Shown: positions 25,077-38,541 of the stretch, in pieces | Layout: each line of letters starts with the position of its first letter | Numbering within the stretch: the stretch's first letter is position 1 | Origin: Galbula dea | Lineage: Eukaryota; Chordata; Aves; Piciformes; Galbulidae | Length of the DNA stretch: 64,000 bases | Direction of reading: 5' to 3' | Assembly (NCBI GenBank): GCA_013399015.1 | Contig: VWZX01005770.1 | Span: forward strand, 1,150,698 to 1,214,697 | Position numbers and translations under genes: made by a program | Notes under the pieces: generated by a model | Database searches by the model: none | What the model was told of the DNA's origin: nothing | What the model saw: only the letters and a program-made list of their open reading frames with translations

Positions 25077-28000
25077 CTAGACATAGGGGTTTAGATGATA
25101 GTTCTTAATAGTTGCTGTGTTCATGGTTTGCCTGTAGATATACCTATAGATCTAGAATCTAAATTTCCATTTAAGTGCAAAATTCATTGTAATGTTGCCC
25201 TACTCTACATATAGATTCCTAGCAGCACTGTGATTCTTCCTTCTTTTTAGGATAATGATAAAGATAACTTCATGATATGATGCCATTTGGCTGGCACTGG
25301 GGAGCCTGAAGGGCCAAATATTTGCCTTGCTGCCAAGAGATTTCTCTAGTTCTGCCTCCTGCTTATTTTAATGAGCCTTTTTATAACCTCTTGGTGACTA
25401 TAAACAGCATTATCTGCTTCTGCCTCTAGTGATTTTGGCACGCCCTGTAACTGGACAACTATCCTACAGCATTTAGCTCCTTGCAATCTGATTTTTGCTG
25501 TGACAAATAACGTCCTCCTTTACAGCAGAAAAATATGTGTATACCCACTGCTAAACTGCAAAACTGTTTTAGAAGCCAAGTGGTGCCATCAGTGCTAATG
25601 AATGGTTGTTCCCTACTTTGCTACTGTGGGATTTAAATGGGCAAGAGAGGAAAAGTGCAAATGCCTGCATCTCTCCTGGCTGGATCATTTTTGTTGTCTG
25701 CTATCTCTATCTGGAAAGAACTCCTCCTGCATTGAGAGCAGGTTGAACAAAAACTACAGACATGGATTTAACAAGGCAGTAGCCATTTACAGGGGCTGCA
25801 TGCAGGCTATGTAAAGGGTGTGGGCTGTCCTGCACAGGAGGAATGCTGCGGACGTGTGGGACTGGAGGGGCTCTCTTAAAAGGAGCTGTTTGTCCTAGCA
25901 TTCCAGAGCCTGCCCAGGCCCTGCCCTCATCCCTCCTAACTACCTGTATCACCTGTTTAGCAATGCTTGTACACCCCTGAGCCTCCACACCCCAAGGTGC
26001 TGAACTGGCCCAAGCAGACAGACTGCAGGGAGTTGCCGTAGATAGCAGTGGCACAAATAGAAATGCAAAGTATTTGGAAATGCCATCACATCAAGCCCCA
26101 ATGTAAAAGTATCATGAAAATGCAGTATGGCCAGAGAACGGAGCCAACCAGCCCTGCAGTTTGCAGCTCCTGAAGCTTTAAATACAGGAGCACCACAAAC
26201 ATGTCTTAAATTAAAGGGTGCTGCTTATAAACTGCATCATAAGAGAAGCATCAAAAAAACCCCTATTATGGCAATTAATGTTCTTAAGCTACATGTGTGA
26301 TCAAAACCAGCCATAAGCTCCCCCAAAGGCTATTCAGTAGTTGCTGATTTTTTTTCCTACAATAACCCATTAACCTGAAGAAGTTTACCTGGTCAGAATG
26401 AACAATCCTTTTCACAAAGGGCCAGAGAGCTGTGAGTTTAAGGACAGGGATTCATAGTCCCTCATCCAGTCCCAGAAACCCAACAGCACAACTGCTGTAA
26501 AACAGAGTGAGAAATGCAGCTCCTGTACTGCATCCAGCATTGTCTGGCAGAGGAGGTCTCCTGCTGTGGCCTCCTCTGAGGACAGGACTCATCGGCCAGA
26601 GAAAATAATTTCTGACTATATTAAGGAGTTACATTAAAATACAGATTGTAGCCAAGTGTTTGATTTGGCTTGACCTGCCCTCAGAGCTATTGCTTCCCAG
26701 AGAAACTATCTAGTTTGATTTTAGGTAATTTGTGTTACAGAAGAAGAGATTAAAAAGCACAGATCAATAGTTACTAAAATATCTCTGGGGTGGTTTAGCC
26801 TCATTACTATCCTCAGCTCCTCTCCCGAGCTGAAATGGGGAGTGGTTGCTGCTGGTCCTCTGTAAGGGTGATACTTTTCCAGTGCACAGCTTTCCCTTCA
26901 CTTCTTCTCCCTTGCATAGTTATACAAACCATGTTTGCTTTGCAAAGAGGTAATAAATCCGCAATTAATGGAAAATTCCCTTCAACAGGGCTGGGGAAGT
27001 TTTCAGGCTCAACTATTCTCTCAAGGCATCACTGTGCTTTCAATGCCTTGCATTTTGCTAGCATCTGTCAACAGTATTATCTGGCAGCAGTGTCAAAATG
27101 CACCCATTGAATGGAGGAGGTTGCAAATTGTGGTCCAGAAATATAGTCTAGGGTTTGCCCAGATGTTCCTGATGTCTAAGCTGAGTTGAGCACAATGATG
27201 TTGAGTAAGAGCTGGGAGCTAAGGCGGCTTGGGCCACGCTCCTTGCCCTCTTACGAAGGTCAGTTTGAAGTTTGACTGAATTGAAGGACACAGCTTTGGC
27301 AGCATTTTTTCTGTGTTTCAGAATTTAAGTCTCAAAATGTATTTGGTTCATTTGCTGAAAGATGAGCATGATGAGTACATACTAATACTTGACACTTTAC
27401 CTAGTTTCCTCTGTTAGTAATAATTGAATTGTGCGAGAATAGTAGCAAAGTGAAATGGTGCTTCATGGCCTTCCAGCATGAGAAGGCTTTTCTGCTTACT
27501 TGGTCCTTTGGTGTCCCAGTGTGGTGTTGTACAGAACCAGATAATGTTTGTCAAGACCCTATATTGTTCACCCAGTCTGAAGCACAAAACCAGAGCTTGA
27601 GGCTCAGCCACTGTGTCTAATGTTACAGCACAACACGTAAATCATTACAAGTAAATAATTCCAGACTATATCAACAGTGTGTCTGTGTTTTTACTCCAGG
27701 GTCAGTCCCCTCTGCCTGCAACTCACATCATGGGTGCAAAGTACTGGGGTGAGTCACAAGAAGGTCCTCTGAAGGGTGGCATCAAGGGATGAGAAGGGAA
27801 ACAAGCAGCAATGGAGTCCTGCCCTGGACAAGCATAGGAAATCTAGTGGCTTCCTCAGCAGAGTGGCATCTAAACAAAGCTTCCAGGCAGCTCCAAGGAG
27901 GATCTGGGAATTGGGTTCATCCCAGATAATGGCTCCATCTCTGAAACAAAACTAGAAGGTGAATTTAGATTTGATCTTTTTGCCTGTCTCAGTACTTTTG

Positions 28001-31000
28001 AGGTGGTGATGATGATACTCTGTAAACCATGCATCTGTAAGGAGGAATAACTACTTAGGTGACCCAATACCATCACTGGAAATAGCTGGTGCCTGACAAG
28101 ACACAGAGATCAAAGACTGCATATGAAAGTAAGAGACAACAGATTTTTGGGGCAGGATTGGGAAGCACTTACCTCACTGACAGTTTGGGGGCACAGTCTC
28201 TCCCATCACAGTCAATGTTAAAGCACAAGGAGAAACAACAAAGAGTTTGCTGGGGCCCTGGGCTGCTGCTGGCTTCGTAGGAAGGGCTGCCACCAGCCTG
28301 TCATCTGTGCAGCAAGGCTGATGCTCTTGGAGCATCTGCTGTGGAGGTGGGGGGAAAGGAGCTGGATTTTTGCCACAGAAGGAATTGAACATTTGTCGTG
28401 CATTTTCCAGGGACAATCCTTTCTGCCAAAGGGGTTGCTGAGGGGTTACTCAGTAGCAGGCTAGTGTATTGTAAAATAGCAATAGGTGCTGCAGAACCAT
28501 TCTTCTCTTTACTCAGCTCCTCATTGTCACTTTGGATTTACTAGAGGCTTTTTTTCCCCAGAGTATTTAAAAATCCTCTATCTGCCAGAAGAGTGACACC
28601 TAATCCAGCAGTTCTGTTGCAGCCATTACCAGTGGAGCTTTGCAGCCGGTTCCTCTGCTTCCCTCAAGCTTTTGTGATTAAGTGGAATAAACTTTGTGAG
28701 AAAGGGGCTCCAAAATGCCCCTCAGAATATAGATCAGACCTGAAACATACCCAGTTTTCCAGGACAGCTCTCCCAGTATAAAGGAGGTGCTGCAGCACCC
28801 AGAGTTTGGCTCTGCAGACTCCGCCACACATGGCTCTTCATCCCATCACCATTCCCCCTCTCCCCATCCCTCACACTGCTCTCCCACCCCATGTCCCTCT
28901 GGAGAGACCACCACCACCCTCCCCAGAAACGAGATGCTGGCAGCAGTGCAGGCAGCACACTTGTTTTTCCCCTTGGATCAAAACAACTTCAAACAAGCGA
29001 CTTCAGAGCACCGCAGTCTAGTTCAGTGGGAGCCTTTGATTATCTTTCAGCTATTTCTAGAGCTATGGCAAATGAGCTGTGGCTCCCTTTGTGTGGCAAT
29101 AGCACTGTGAAAAACAGTCTTAGGTCCCCTGTGCCCACTGCTCTGTCCCACCACAGAGCTGAGCTTGACCCACGTAGCTGACCTGATGCCTGCCCAGGCT
29201 CCCTGATTAAAGACCTTGGGGGAACACAATGAAATCCACTTATGTGCTCAACACGTCTCCCACCTCAGGAGAGGCACATAGGGAAGGGAGTCTCCAGGAA
29301 GCCCCAAAACCCCTCTCTGGTTATGCCTGCAAGCCCTCCACATGGCACACACCACTGTCCTCCCGCTTCCAGGAAGAAACATTAGGGTTTTTTGCTAAAT
29401 CAAGTTTTAAGTGCCAGCTGCTATCAACAGCCACCTCCATGGAGCACATTCAGGATACCAACAGAGATGGGGAAGAGTGTGCCACACTTTAATGCCATGA
29501 CAACCATCACAGGGGAATTTTTCAGTTTCCTTTTCATTCATAGCAACATGAGAACCAGAGGGCCTAAAAATGAAGGGCAGTTTTAGCCCTAGATCAGATA
29601 AATTGGTGCAAGGTTTCCTTCCTGACACCAGCTCAGACTGTGCACTTCACTCGAATGTATCGTGCTGTAAGTCCTTGGTTTGAAAATATCAGCAAGGAGG
29701 CAGATCAGTGCTGGCGGTGGTGGTCAAGTGTCCACAGCACAAAACCACTTCTAGGACATTAATTACAAACCAGCAATGCACTTCACATGCTGCTTGTACT
29801 CTTTACAACAGCTGATCTGCTGAAAGCCAAGCATCACTCTGCTTTGCGTGCTGCTAATTGACAGAGACAAAACCCCAGAGATGAAGTTTCCACTGCTGGC
29901 TACTGGATGCCAGCAAGCCCAGAGCCATTATGTTGGAGCTAAGCCCTAACAACTACCAGGATTCTGCTGGGCTTGCTTACTGCTCAAAAATAAGCTATTT
30001 TAAGTCACTACAATGAAGTGAAAGCTGCCAGAAAACAGCAAAGTGTTTGTAAGACTGGACTGTTCGATGACTTTGAGAAAGTCACTAAAAGCAACCTTTT
30101 TTATTGGATCACTTACTTGGGGCTACTTTCAGTTCTGAGTCTGGAAAATGCCTCTTGCTTCCAGCCCCAGTGGCTACTGTTCCTGGTTAAAATTGAGGGT
30201 ATTCACTCTGAAACTAAAGTTTCTGCAGAGCCCATCACCCATGGGGCCTGACATGTCCACATGCATGCTACTCCAGGCACAAAGCCCTCTATGCCCAGAA
30301 GTCCCTCAAGGCCAGAATTTCCATCTCAATTTCCATTCCTTCAGGAAGACCAGAAGCTGTGTAGCATTGGCACCTGGCAATGAGACCAGTGGGACACAGA
30401 TGGGCATCAGATTAAAGTCCAGGACCATGATCATCCATATGGCAGTGGATCCTCAAAAGAGGACCAAATCCCTTTTTCTCCTGTACGCAACCATTGCATT
30501 AAATGTTTGCTAAAGGGCAAAGCCACTTTCCCACTTTATGTAACACTAATTTATCTGCTGGTATCCATTCCCAGGTATCAATATCCAGGATCAGCTAGAA
30601 AACAGAGATCCCTCCATAGCCAGTTAAGTTAAAGAGCCTGTCTTGTTTATGAGAGCTTCCACACACTGAAGCTCAGCAATACAATCAGTATCACCAGTGG
30701 CACGTACAGGATCCATACAGCTGGCTGCACAACTTTCTCCTGCATTTTCTGGTTCCCCCCACTGACAGGCAGGCACATTTACAGCTGAGCAAGCAACGGT
30801 TTGAGCTGGAATAGCTATTTATTTCTGCCTGTTTCTCTCTAGCTGCAGCCAGCACGCTGTAGTGGGGCTGGCCTAAACCTCTGCAGCATCTTCCCTGCAT
30901 GTGCTGCTCTGCAAAGCTGAACTGCAGCAAAGGAAGGACGGCTAGTAGCCCTGGCTGTGCCTTTGCTCTGGGGCAGACCTCCAGCAGCAGCCCAGCTGAG

Positions 31001-31238
31001 CCCAAGGAGGCAACCTTCTCAGCTTTGACAGCTGTTTGGTCAAAAACCACAACTCACAGCCCAGTGCTTAATCCATGGACACTTGTACTTGTTGCAGAGG
31101 TTGGCTCCCTCACCCACATCGATTTAGCAGATGTAAGAACCTTCACATATAAAGTTACCCTTACATCATTGAACTGCTTGAAAAGCTGCACCTTTAGTTA
31201 ACCCACTATTGATCCAGCCTCAACCAAAAGTTCCATGT

Positions 31239-31356
31239 CATGGAATCACAGAATTGTCTGGGTTGGAAAGGACCTTTAAAGGTCATCTAGTCCAACCTCC
31301 CTGCAGTGAGTAAGGACATCTTCAACTAGAGCAGGTTGCTCAATTAGACGTCTTTC
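31239..31356 (-). mobile_element. CR1 LINE, short 3' end
   Basis: An inverted CR1 3' end: on the + strand it begins tggaatcacagaattgtctg, then ggttggaaaggacct and catctagtccaacctccctg. It sits just beyond the proposed PRDM11 poly(A) site, so it probably lies outside both transcripts. Confidence 0.88.
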
Positions 31357-31430
31357 CTCTGGAAAAATGATGTTAACCTCCAAGAACAACATAAAGAAGT
31401 GGCAACCCAACTTGATAAATTTAAATTTTT

Positions 31431-31436
31431 TTTATT
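31431..31436 (-). terminator. PRDM11: Candidate distal PRDM11 poly(A) signal
   Basis: AATAAA on the - strand (TTTATT on +) followed by A/T-rich and then GT-rich sequence, the usual arrangement of a cleavage site. Cleavage would fall near 31410-31418. It is preferred over other hexamers because of its GT-rich downstream element and because CR1 resumes just beyond it. Confidence 0.45.
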
Positions 31437-31658
31437 AACAATCATTTTACATTACAAGGATAATATGACAAAAGGAAGGTTCTCGTGTACATACTATGAT
31501 ATATCAACATAGCTCTATTCGTATCCAGTGTCCTAGGTCCTTTCACACAGGTACTATAAAGCATAGTCTGTAAAGTAATAACATTTTTATGTTCTCCAAA
31601 AGAGTGATATTAACATATTAATACATATGTAGTAATAGACATCTAGATATTTTTCTCT

Positions 31659-31680
31659 TGTGTGTGTGTGTGTGTGTGTG
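31659..31680 (+). repeat. (TG)11 microsatellite
   Basis: Eleven perfect TG units close to the distal end of the proposed PRDM11 3' UTR. In the PRDM11 transcript this would be a CA repeat. Confidence 0.95.
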
Positions 31681-33549
31681 GTGGGTGAGAGATCACTTGA
31701 AACAGTTCAGCAGGGCTGTACTTGGGTGTGGATATGGAGAGTGGAGAGTTCTGAGACAAAACCTCATGTTTTCTGGAAGTAGAAATGCATTTTTTCCAAC
31801 AGTTGGGTGAGTCTATGAGGATGCCATGACTGGCAGAAAACTCTGTAGCCCTCCTATAGCATTTGGGACATTACAGCATATGAGACGTGGTTCCCCCACG
31901 TAGCCCAGTGAGCTTATTTGACATGAGGTGCAGTGCATGGTAGCCCCTTGCCGTGCTGCCGGTGAGGCCGCAGGCTGAGCCTACGTGGGTGTCAGTGGCA
32001 TCTGAAGGAGGGAGCTGGGAGCAAGGAAACCGTCTCTGAGGTTCATGAGGAACATGTGCCGGGAGTTCCCGGCCAGCGGGTGGGTTGCGGCTGAGGTGGA
32101 TTACCAGTTGTGTGGAGGAGAGAGGCTGGGGAGAGGGCACTGAGGGGTGTGAGGGGCTTGGAGGGAGGTTGCATAGCATCTGCTCATGCAATACCAGTGT
32201 AACAAGTCATTCGGCTGTCAGAATTACAACCCACCCTGACTGAAGCCAACAATAAAAACTAACGGCAAGGAGCACAGCGGTTGCACACTGCAAAGCTAAG
32301 CCTCCATGCCTCCCCTCTGACTCTTGTGGGGAAGCAGCATGATGACCCACCACCTCCTGCCAGAGTTGCTTCTCAGGTCTCCCCCAGGTGCCAGCCTCGG
32401 GCTTCACTCTGCGGTGGGGTCAGTGTGCTATGAGCAGCTGTGCGAAGGGAAGGGTGGAGGCATCAGGCAGCCGTCCATCCCACAGGCAACAGCAGACACT
32501 CGGGGAAGGCTGATCTTTTCTCTGGATCAACCCCCAGTTCCAGCATGTAAGTGCCTGGCATGCAAAAACAGGCATCTCTTTGCACAGGTGGGCAAAAGTG
32601 TTGCACACTTTGGTGCTTCAGCCTGGCAAGGTCAGCATGCCACCTGTCGGGACCCAAAGGCACACGTGTCACCAACCACAACTTCCATGCAATCACATAA
32701 TTCCCTTTTCTCCAGAAAAACCACCTGGGGCCCCAGCCAGGCAGGCTGCTCACTGGTCAGGGAACGGCTGCGAGACTTGGGGGAGCAAAGCAGCAACCAG
32801 CCTGACCTGGCAAAGCTGCACATGCCTCCTCAACGAGGTCGGCATGCTCCCATCCTTATTGCTCCAAACCCGCAGTCCCTTCTGTTCATGCTGCTCCAGC
32901 TTCATACACCATCCCTGCCAGCTCTGACCAGGTAGCAGCCACCCTCCCTCTACTCATCAACGCCTTTGCCGTCCTGCTGCCCTTATGTCAGTGGTGCCCA
33001 ATGCCCATAAGCAAGCCCACAATCTTGCTAGGTGCTGGCCAGTATGAGGTCTCCCCAGCAGTGTGCTGGCAACTGCCAAAGAAGGCCTGGTGGAAGATGC
33101 AGAAAGCCACACTGGCACAGTGCTGATACCTGCAGTTGCCAACCGCATCCGTGCAAAGAAAGAAAAGTGCATGTGAGGGTGGGATATGTGTCTGTCCAAA
33201 GCATGAACACACCTGACCTCAGCCAGAGGCTCACTTGGGAGAAGACAAGGACGCTCGAGCACTTTCCCCCACCAAGACATTCCCCTATAACACAATCCTT
33301 ATTTAGCACTTGGTTAACAGGACAGCAAGGAAAACCCCTTGCCCTAAGCACAGCAAAGCCCCTCTCCATAGAGCGAGATACATGTACATGTAGGCCTCAG
33401 TGTATGGCTAAAACTATCCCAAAGCCCAAAGTCTTCAGTGTTTACATGCCTTGTGCCAGAACACAGGGCCAGCCTTACACAAGGGTGGTTGAGTCTATCT
33501 CTGTATTATATCTTTATCGAAAACATAGAAATATATAAATATATAGGAT

Positions 33550-33555
33550 TTTATT
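33550..33555 (-). terminator. PRDM11: Candidate proximal PRDM11 poly(A) signal
   Basis: AATAAA on the - strand within an AT-rich island (about 33510-33660). It would give a 3' UTR of about 5 kb. No better than a candidate, because the local AT content makes the hexamer easy to find. Confidence 0.2.
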
Positions 33556-36500
33556 TATAGATATATAAGTGTGTGATTTTAATCTTTTGTACTGTGTGTA
33601 TATGTACTGGGATGTGCGTATATACAATATATAGACCATATGCTTATGTACTGTATACATACACTAGCTTACATGCACACACATCAGACATGTCTCCAGG
33701 GGAGACAGGAATTGCATAGGCATTACTGCATTGAATACAACGGCTAAGGGAGCAATGTACCATTTCTCTGCTTTTAAGACCTCTTTCAACAGGGCCGAGA
33801 GGGGAATCTGCAAAAGCAGAGGCTGCTGCTGCTCATTCGCAAGCTGGCTGGCTAGGCTTTCCTACCCACTGCTCAAACAAACAGCAATCCTTGTGAGATA
33901 AGAAAGAGAGGGGACATCAAAGACCCCATGGGCCACCCTGTTGATTTTGTGCTGTGAGAAAGAGACGGACTGAGCCTGAATCACATCTGGGAAGTCCTAT
34001 CAGCAAAAGCATGACCACCACGAGGGACATCACCACAGCCAGCTCGAGACCCAAGGTAGCTGACACACTGGGACACTGCCTACCGTGTCCCCTTGCAACC
34101 CCCTGTGGCTCCTGTGTGCTTTTGCTGGTGTGGGAAGAGCTTTGGTCTCTTGTGAGGATTATCCCTGCTGAGTTCGGCCTCATGGCCAGAGGCTCCAGAC
34201 CTCTGTGGCCACCGGTGAGCCCTGCAGAAGAACACATCTGCATGTGCTTCACAGATTTCTGCTTTGCAGTGAGGTGAGAGGGAAGCAGCCTGAGCAAAGA
34301 GTGGGGAGGGGAAATTGGCAACCAAAAAGCCCACAGGCTAGAAATACAAGCCCAGAAGGTCTGCAGAAGTGTGCATCATTCACAGCCAGATGCTACAGCT
34401 AAGACACAAGGGCAAGGAGAGGATAAAGAACTAATCTGAAAAAAACCCCTAAACCCTTCTCTTTGCGGCTGAAGCAGTTTGAGACTCTGTGAACAACACA
34501 TTTAAAACAACTTCCTCCTAGTTGCTCAGCACAGCAGGAAAGGCATTGATTTAACCTGGCACAGGGTGATCTCCAAGCCAAGACCTCTCTCTGTGGCACT
34601 CTGAGCCCATCCCATGCCTGCTACCGCCCCTGAGCCCTGCAGCTGGCAAACAGGGCACCACAACCAGGCACTTGCTCCTGGGCAGGCACGGCATGGGGAA
34701 GCCAGGGGCACTTTGCATCAGTATTCCGCCCTCCTCCCATGCTCATGCTGCCAGGCATGTTTCCATCCCCAGATCATCCATGGGAGTAACAGCTACAGAT
34801 CTGAGATAGGTCGGTAAACTGAGAGCAAAGGCTTGCAAAGCATCTGCTTCTGTCTAGGACAAAGGCCGGGTTTATTTTCTGACATGGGGTTAATGGGGAA
34901 TTGTTTGTTTTAGGGGAGCTGGGCTGGGCTGGGCTAGGTGCTCTGCGAAGACCCCCATCACTGATGCAAGTTGACCTCTCCCATAGCAGGGATCTACAAC
35001 ATCCCAAGGCAGGGAATCACACTTCCCACTGGCACCGCTCACAGCCACATGCAGTCATTTCCAAAGGAAACAAGCACTTTCCCTTTGCCAGCTGCCTGCC
35101 TGGAGAAAAATCCACCACTCGCTGCATGTTCCGCTCTGCCATCAGGAATAGGGCAGCCAGTGAGAGATGTCGCTGATGAGAGCGAGATGTGCAAACAGAC
35201 AGAAGGAAAGGAGTGAAAAAACAGAGGAATTGTTTCTGAACAAGTCTCTGGCAGCTCTTACCCCACCAGCAAGGCAAGGTACCATTCTCTCCCCAGTGGC
35301 CAAAGTACAGAAGCTCAGAGCAGGAGCTGCAAATGGGCGTCTTGAGTGGCTCAGCACAAGTCCCAGGGAGTGCTCCTGGCTGTAGGTAAGTCTGGATACT
35401 CTCTGCACATGTCCTGTCCTTCTACACAAGCCAGCCACTTGGACAGGCCATGTGTTGAGGAGTTTTCACTGCTGCAGACAGAAAGGCAGGTGACATTTCC
35501 CCCCCACAAATATCTATGGAGTTGAGCAAAGGAAAGAGAAAATGAAAACAAAAAGGGAGGAGGGAAACTGTCTCTACAGCCTCTCCGACAGCCACCACAT
35601 CAAATGTCTTAAATGTCTTTACTATATTTGCTTAGGCTGCTGCGCACACAGTCAACAAGGACAACCCTTTCCACCTGTCCATTCCCTTCTGGTGCATCAA
35701 TTCATTTGCCTCCAACTCCTATGCTCAGCTTGCCCATCTCCAGGTCAGAGATTAATGGAGTAGCAACTTTTCTCTCATTTTTACCTTTCTTTTTTCTTTT
35801 CACATCTACTCAAATTTTAGCTGAGAGGGGAACATGCCACCTGGCAGGGAGTAGCCCCGTGAGCTGTGTGGCAGCACCCTGAGCAGAGTGGACTTGCTGG
35901 GCCTGGAGGGATACAACCACCCCCTGTGGAGAGATTCCTATTTTACAGCCAGGCAAACAACTGCCCAAGTTTGCACCACTGGAATATGGAGGATTTCCAG
36001 TTAGCTTTTTGATGAACAGGACAATTTGATCACACTATTTATTGGGAAAGACAGAAAAAAATGCAAAGCCACTGGTTTGCTTGCCAGATGTTGCATAAGG
36101 ATGACCCTGCAATGCCCTGACCTAGCTTGTGCCGTTTCAAGAGAGGACCACAAAGAATTGCCTGGTGCTGGCAGTTCGGTGGGTGGCCCTAGTGCCAGTT
36201 CCCTCTCCTGCCCAAGCCAGCCCACGGCCCACACATGTCATCTGAGGTAAGGCAGAGGGGACAGGGAATAAGTGCTATGGGGAGCGTGCTGCCTGCCCAG
36301 CCCTTGCTGGTTACATTCATGGGGTCCGCTCTGCTCCCCTCAGACCATCTGGCCAAAGAGCCCTGTAGCGCAGCAAAGGGGCAGAGCCAAGATGCAAGGA
36401 CTGGCCACCACAAGGGCTTCAGGCAGGCTCAGCCCCACAGGGACAGAGGGAAACACTTCCTTTTGGAAGTGACTTCTGTCCTTGTGACTGGCATTGGTTC

Positions 36501-36755
36501 ATCTGTTCCTGTGGGGTTAGAAAGCTGGGCCTTGGTTGCAGGCCTCTGCCCAGCACAGGCTGTATGGTTCTGCTGAGGGCAAAGGGATCCTAGCCGGGGG
36601 TAAGCAAGACCCAGGTTGAAGTGCGTGTTTTCCTGGGGAAGACAGTGCGTGAACCCTGGCAGTGAAAGTGACTCCGAGAGAGATCGGTTCCAAACATGCT
36701 ACATCTCCATTGAAAACAAACAAAAAAGTTTAAAAAATAAAATAATATAATATAT

Positions 36756-36756
36756 N
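36756..36756. other. Ambiguous base N
   Basis: A single N in an AT-rich run of the proposed PRDM11 3' UTR, reflecting unresolved sequence. Confidence 0.99.
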
Positions 36757-37006
36757 GATATCTTAGCACCAAGACCAAGGGCAGGGGGGGTAACAGGAGA
36801 AAGGAAAGGTTCAGTGTTGCTGATACCACCATCATGTTTCCAAACAACACAGCTTGGCACAAAGCTCATCCCTCTGGGAAGCGAGAACGTGCTGGCTCAG
36901 ACATCTTCTGGACAACAAGTTCTCACTCCCAGGATGGTCTGGTCAGGTTGGTGCTGTCCATGCCACATCAGCAGGGCAAGGCACTAGCATCTGTGGAGTT
37001 TTTGCA

Positions 37007-37102
37007 CCTTTTTTGTTTGTCTTTTTCTTTTTCTTTTTTTTTCTCTTTTTTTTTTTTAAATTTTATTTTATTTTTCTGTTTGTTTGGTTTTTTTCTTTTC
37101 TA
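37007..37102 (+). repeat. T-rich low-complexity tract
   Basis: A run of T interrupted by C and G (CTTTTTCTTTTTC..., TTTTATTTTATTTTTC). In the PRDM11 transcript it would be an A-rich purine tract, possibly the remnant of an old A-tail or a protein-binding element. Confidence 0.85.
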
Positions 37103-37455
37103 ACCTGAAGTGATATTGTGTGAACACCTGGAGCTCATTTACTTGAAAAGAATAAACCAAAGAAGAACCCCAAGCCCTCAGAACAATCTCTTTGTGACGG
37201 AAGGTGCAAGTCCTCCCTTCACATTTCAGCTAGATTCCGCATCCCTTCAAGAAAGGAAGAAATATTCAGCAGGAAGAAGCAAAGCATCCCTTCTTCCTGC
37301 TGTCACCAGGGTGCTGTGCTGCGGAACATGTTACCTTGGTCACAAGAAAATACGTGAACCTTTGTACGACATCATCACATGAATATAATCCAAGATAATC
37401 TTGCATTGATAGCTCCTGCCACCAAACCATGGCAGGTTTTTCTTTCAGTCATTCC

Positions 37456-37480
37456 AAACAAAACAAAACAAAACAAAACA
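37456..37480 (+). repeat. (AAACA)5 tandem repeat
   Basis: Five perfect AAACA units in the proposed PRDM11 3' UTR. Confidence 0.93.
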
Positions 37481-37640
37481 GAAACCCCACAACAATCTAG
37501 GATTATAAAGACATAGTATAAATAATGTAAATTAGAATATAATTTTTTTAAGCCTTTGAATCTCCGCCCAGAGATGGCTCTTGACTCATTGGCTGTCTAG
37601 CTTCCACAGCAGCCCTGGGTTTGAATGAATAGTTGTGTGT

Positions 37641-37658
37641 ATATATATATATATATAT
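37641..37658 (+). repeat. (AT)9 microsatellite
   Basis: A perfect AT tract preceded by GTGTGT, within the proposed PRDM11 3' UTR. Confidence 0.95.
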
Positions 37659-38442
37659 ACTTTTATCTCCTACAATATAAAAATATAAATGCAAAAATTT
37701 CCCCCTGCCTTCTCTATTTTGCTATTTTAAAGTCCACATGTGACATCATGCTATAATATATGCATGATAGACTGGTACTATGGTTATCATAAAGAGAGCT
37801 GAAAGCCAAATTTTACTCTACAGCCCAGAAGTGGGGAGAACTGAGAAAGGGGCATCACAGTTTAGTGGAGGCATTTGTTTCTGAACTAGAAGAAAAACCC
37901 AAAGTGATGCCCCCGGCCTCTCCCTCCTGCCAGTAACCTCTATGAATGAGGAAAATTGAGTCGCTTGAGTGAAGAGAACTAGGTGGAACTGGGGAGCCAG
38001 GGACAACATAAACACACAGGATGCTCTGTCAGAAACCAGAAATACGACGGTCATCAACAAAAGGCTCAAATGGCTCAAAAACTGGACTGAACAACGGAAA
38101 GAGAGGCAGAGATTAAAATCAAGGGGAAAACAACCAATCAACCAACCCCAAAACAAAACAACGTAAAAACAACAAATCAACAACACACATTCAAAGGAAA
38201 CCGCCAGGAGGATGAGGCTGACAAAGACCCGTTGTCTAGCTTATAGATCATCGGGTTTGGACATGTAGAGTATGGCCCCAGCACATGCTTCTAAAGTGTG
38301 AAATGTTGCCACCTACACTGCAGCTGCCATGGTTGGAGACATCAGTAAATGTCTATATGTTGTCTCAATCTTTAAAATTCTGCTTAGCTTCTATCAGATG
38401 CACATTGTCTTAACTTTTAAATTTTCAGTGTGGGTTTCTCCT

Positions 38443-38480
38443 TAATATATATAATATATATATATTTTATATAATATATC
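38443..38480. repeat. AT palindromic tract just after the PRDM11 stop
   Basis: An alternating AT stretch (AATATATATAATATATATAT, then TTTTATATAATATATC) able to fold on itself, about 60 bp after the PRDM11 stop in the transcript. Confidence 0.8.
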
Positions 38481-38541
38481 AAAGTTTAGAGTATAGATTA
38501 AAAAAATTATTCAACAGCTTTCTGATCTGAGGCATTCCTTC

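Larger units (their letters stand above)
22228..31238. other. SYT13 3' UTR and convergent intergenic region
   Basis: No further coding sequence is recognised. The first part should be the SYT13 3' UTR. A candidate poly(A) signal AATAAA at 25071-25076 would make it about 2.85 kb and would include the CR1 copy at 23830-24780. Other AATAAA hexamers lie near 26952 and 28685, so the end is uncertain. The remainder separates SYT13 from the converging PRDM11 3' end. Confidence 0.5.
31410..38541 (-). other. PRDM11: Probable PRDM11 3' UTR (about 7.1 kb)
   Basis: The PRDM11 stop is at 38542. Downstream on the - strand the sequence is AT-rich in patches and free of CR1, unlike the flanks. It runs to a canonical AATAAA at 31436-31431 followed by a GU-rich stretch (GTTGGGTTGCC..., TTATGTTGTTCTT). 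This makes a single very long terminal exon (about 9.3 kb) plausible. An alternative proximal signal AATAAA is at 33555-33550. Within it lie a TG repeat (31659-31680), an AT repeat (37641-37658), an AAAAC repeat (37456-37480), a T-rich block (37007-37102) and an AT palindrome (38443-38480). Open frames here, up to 203 codons on the opposite strand, resemble nothing known. The extent is inferred. Confidence 0.5.

Noticed and set aside
32324..32935. 203-codon + strand open frame opposite the PRDM11 3' UTR
   Set aside because: No recognisable domain, several competing frames overlap on both strands, and its composition is low-complexity Pro/Ser/His. Judged a chance frame in a GC-richer patch.
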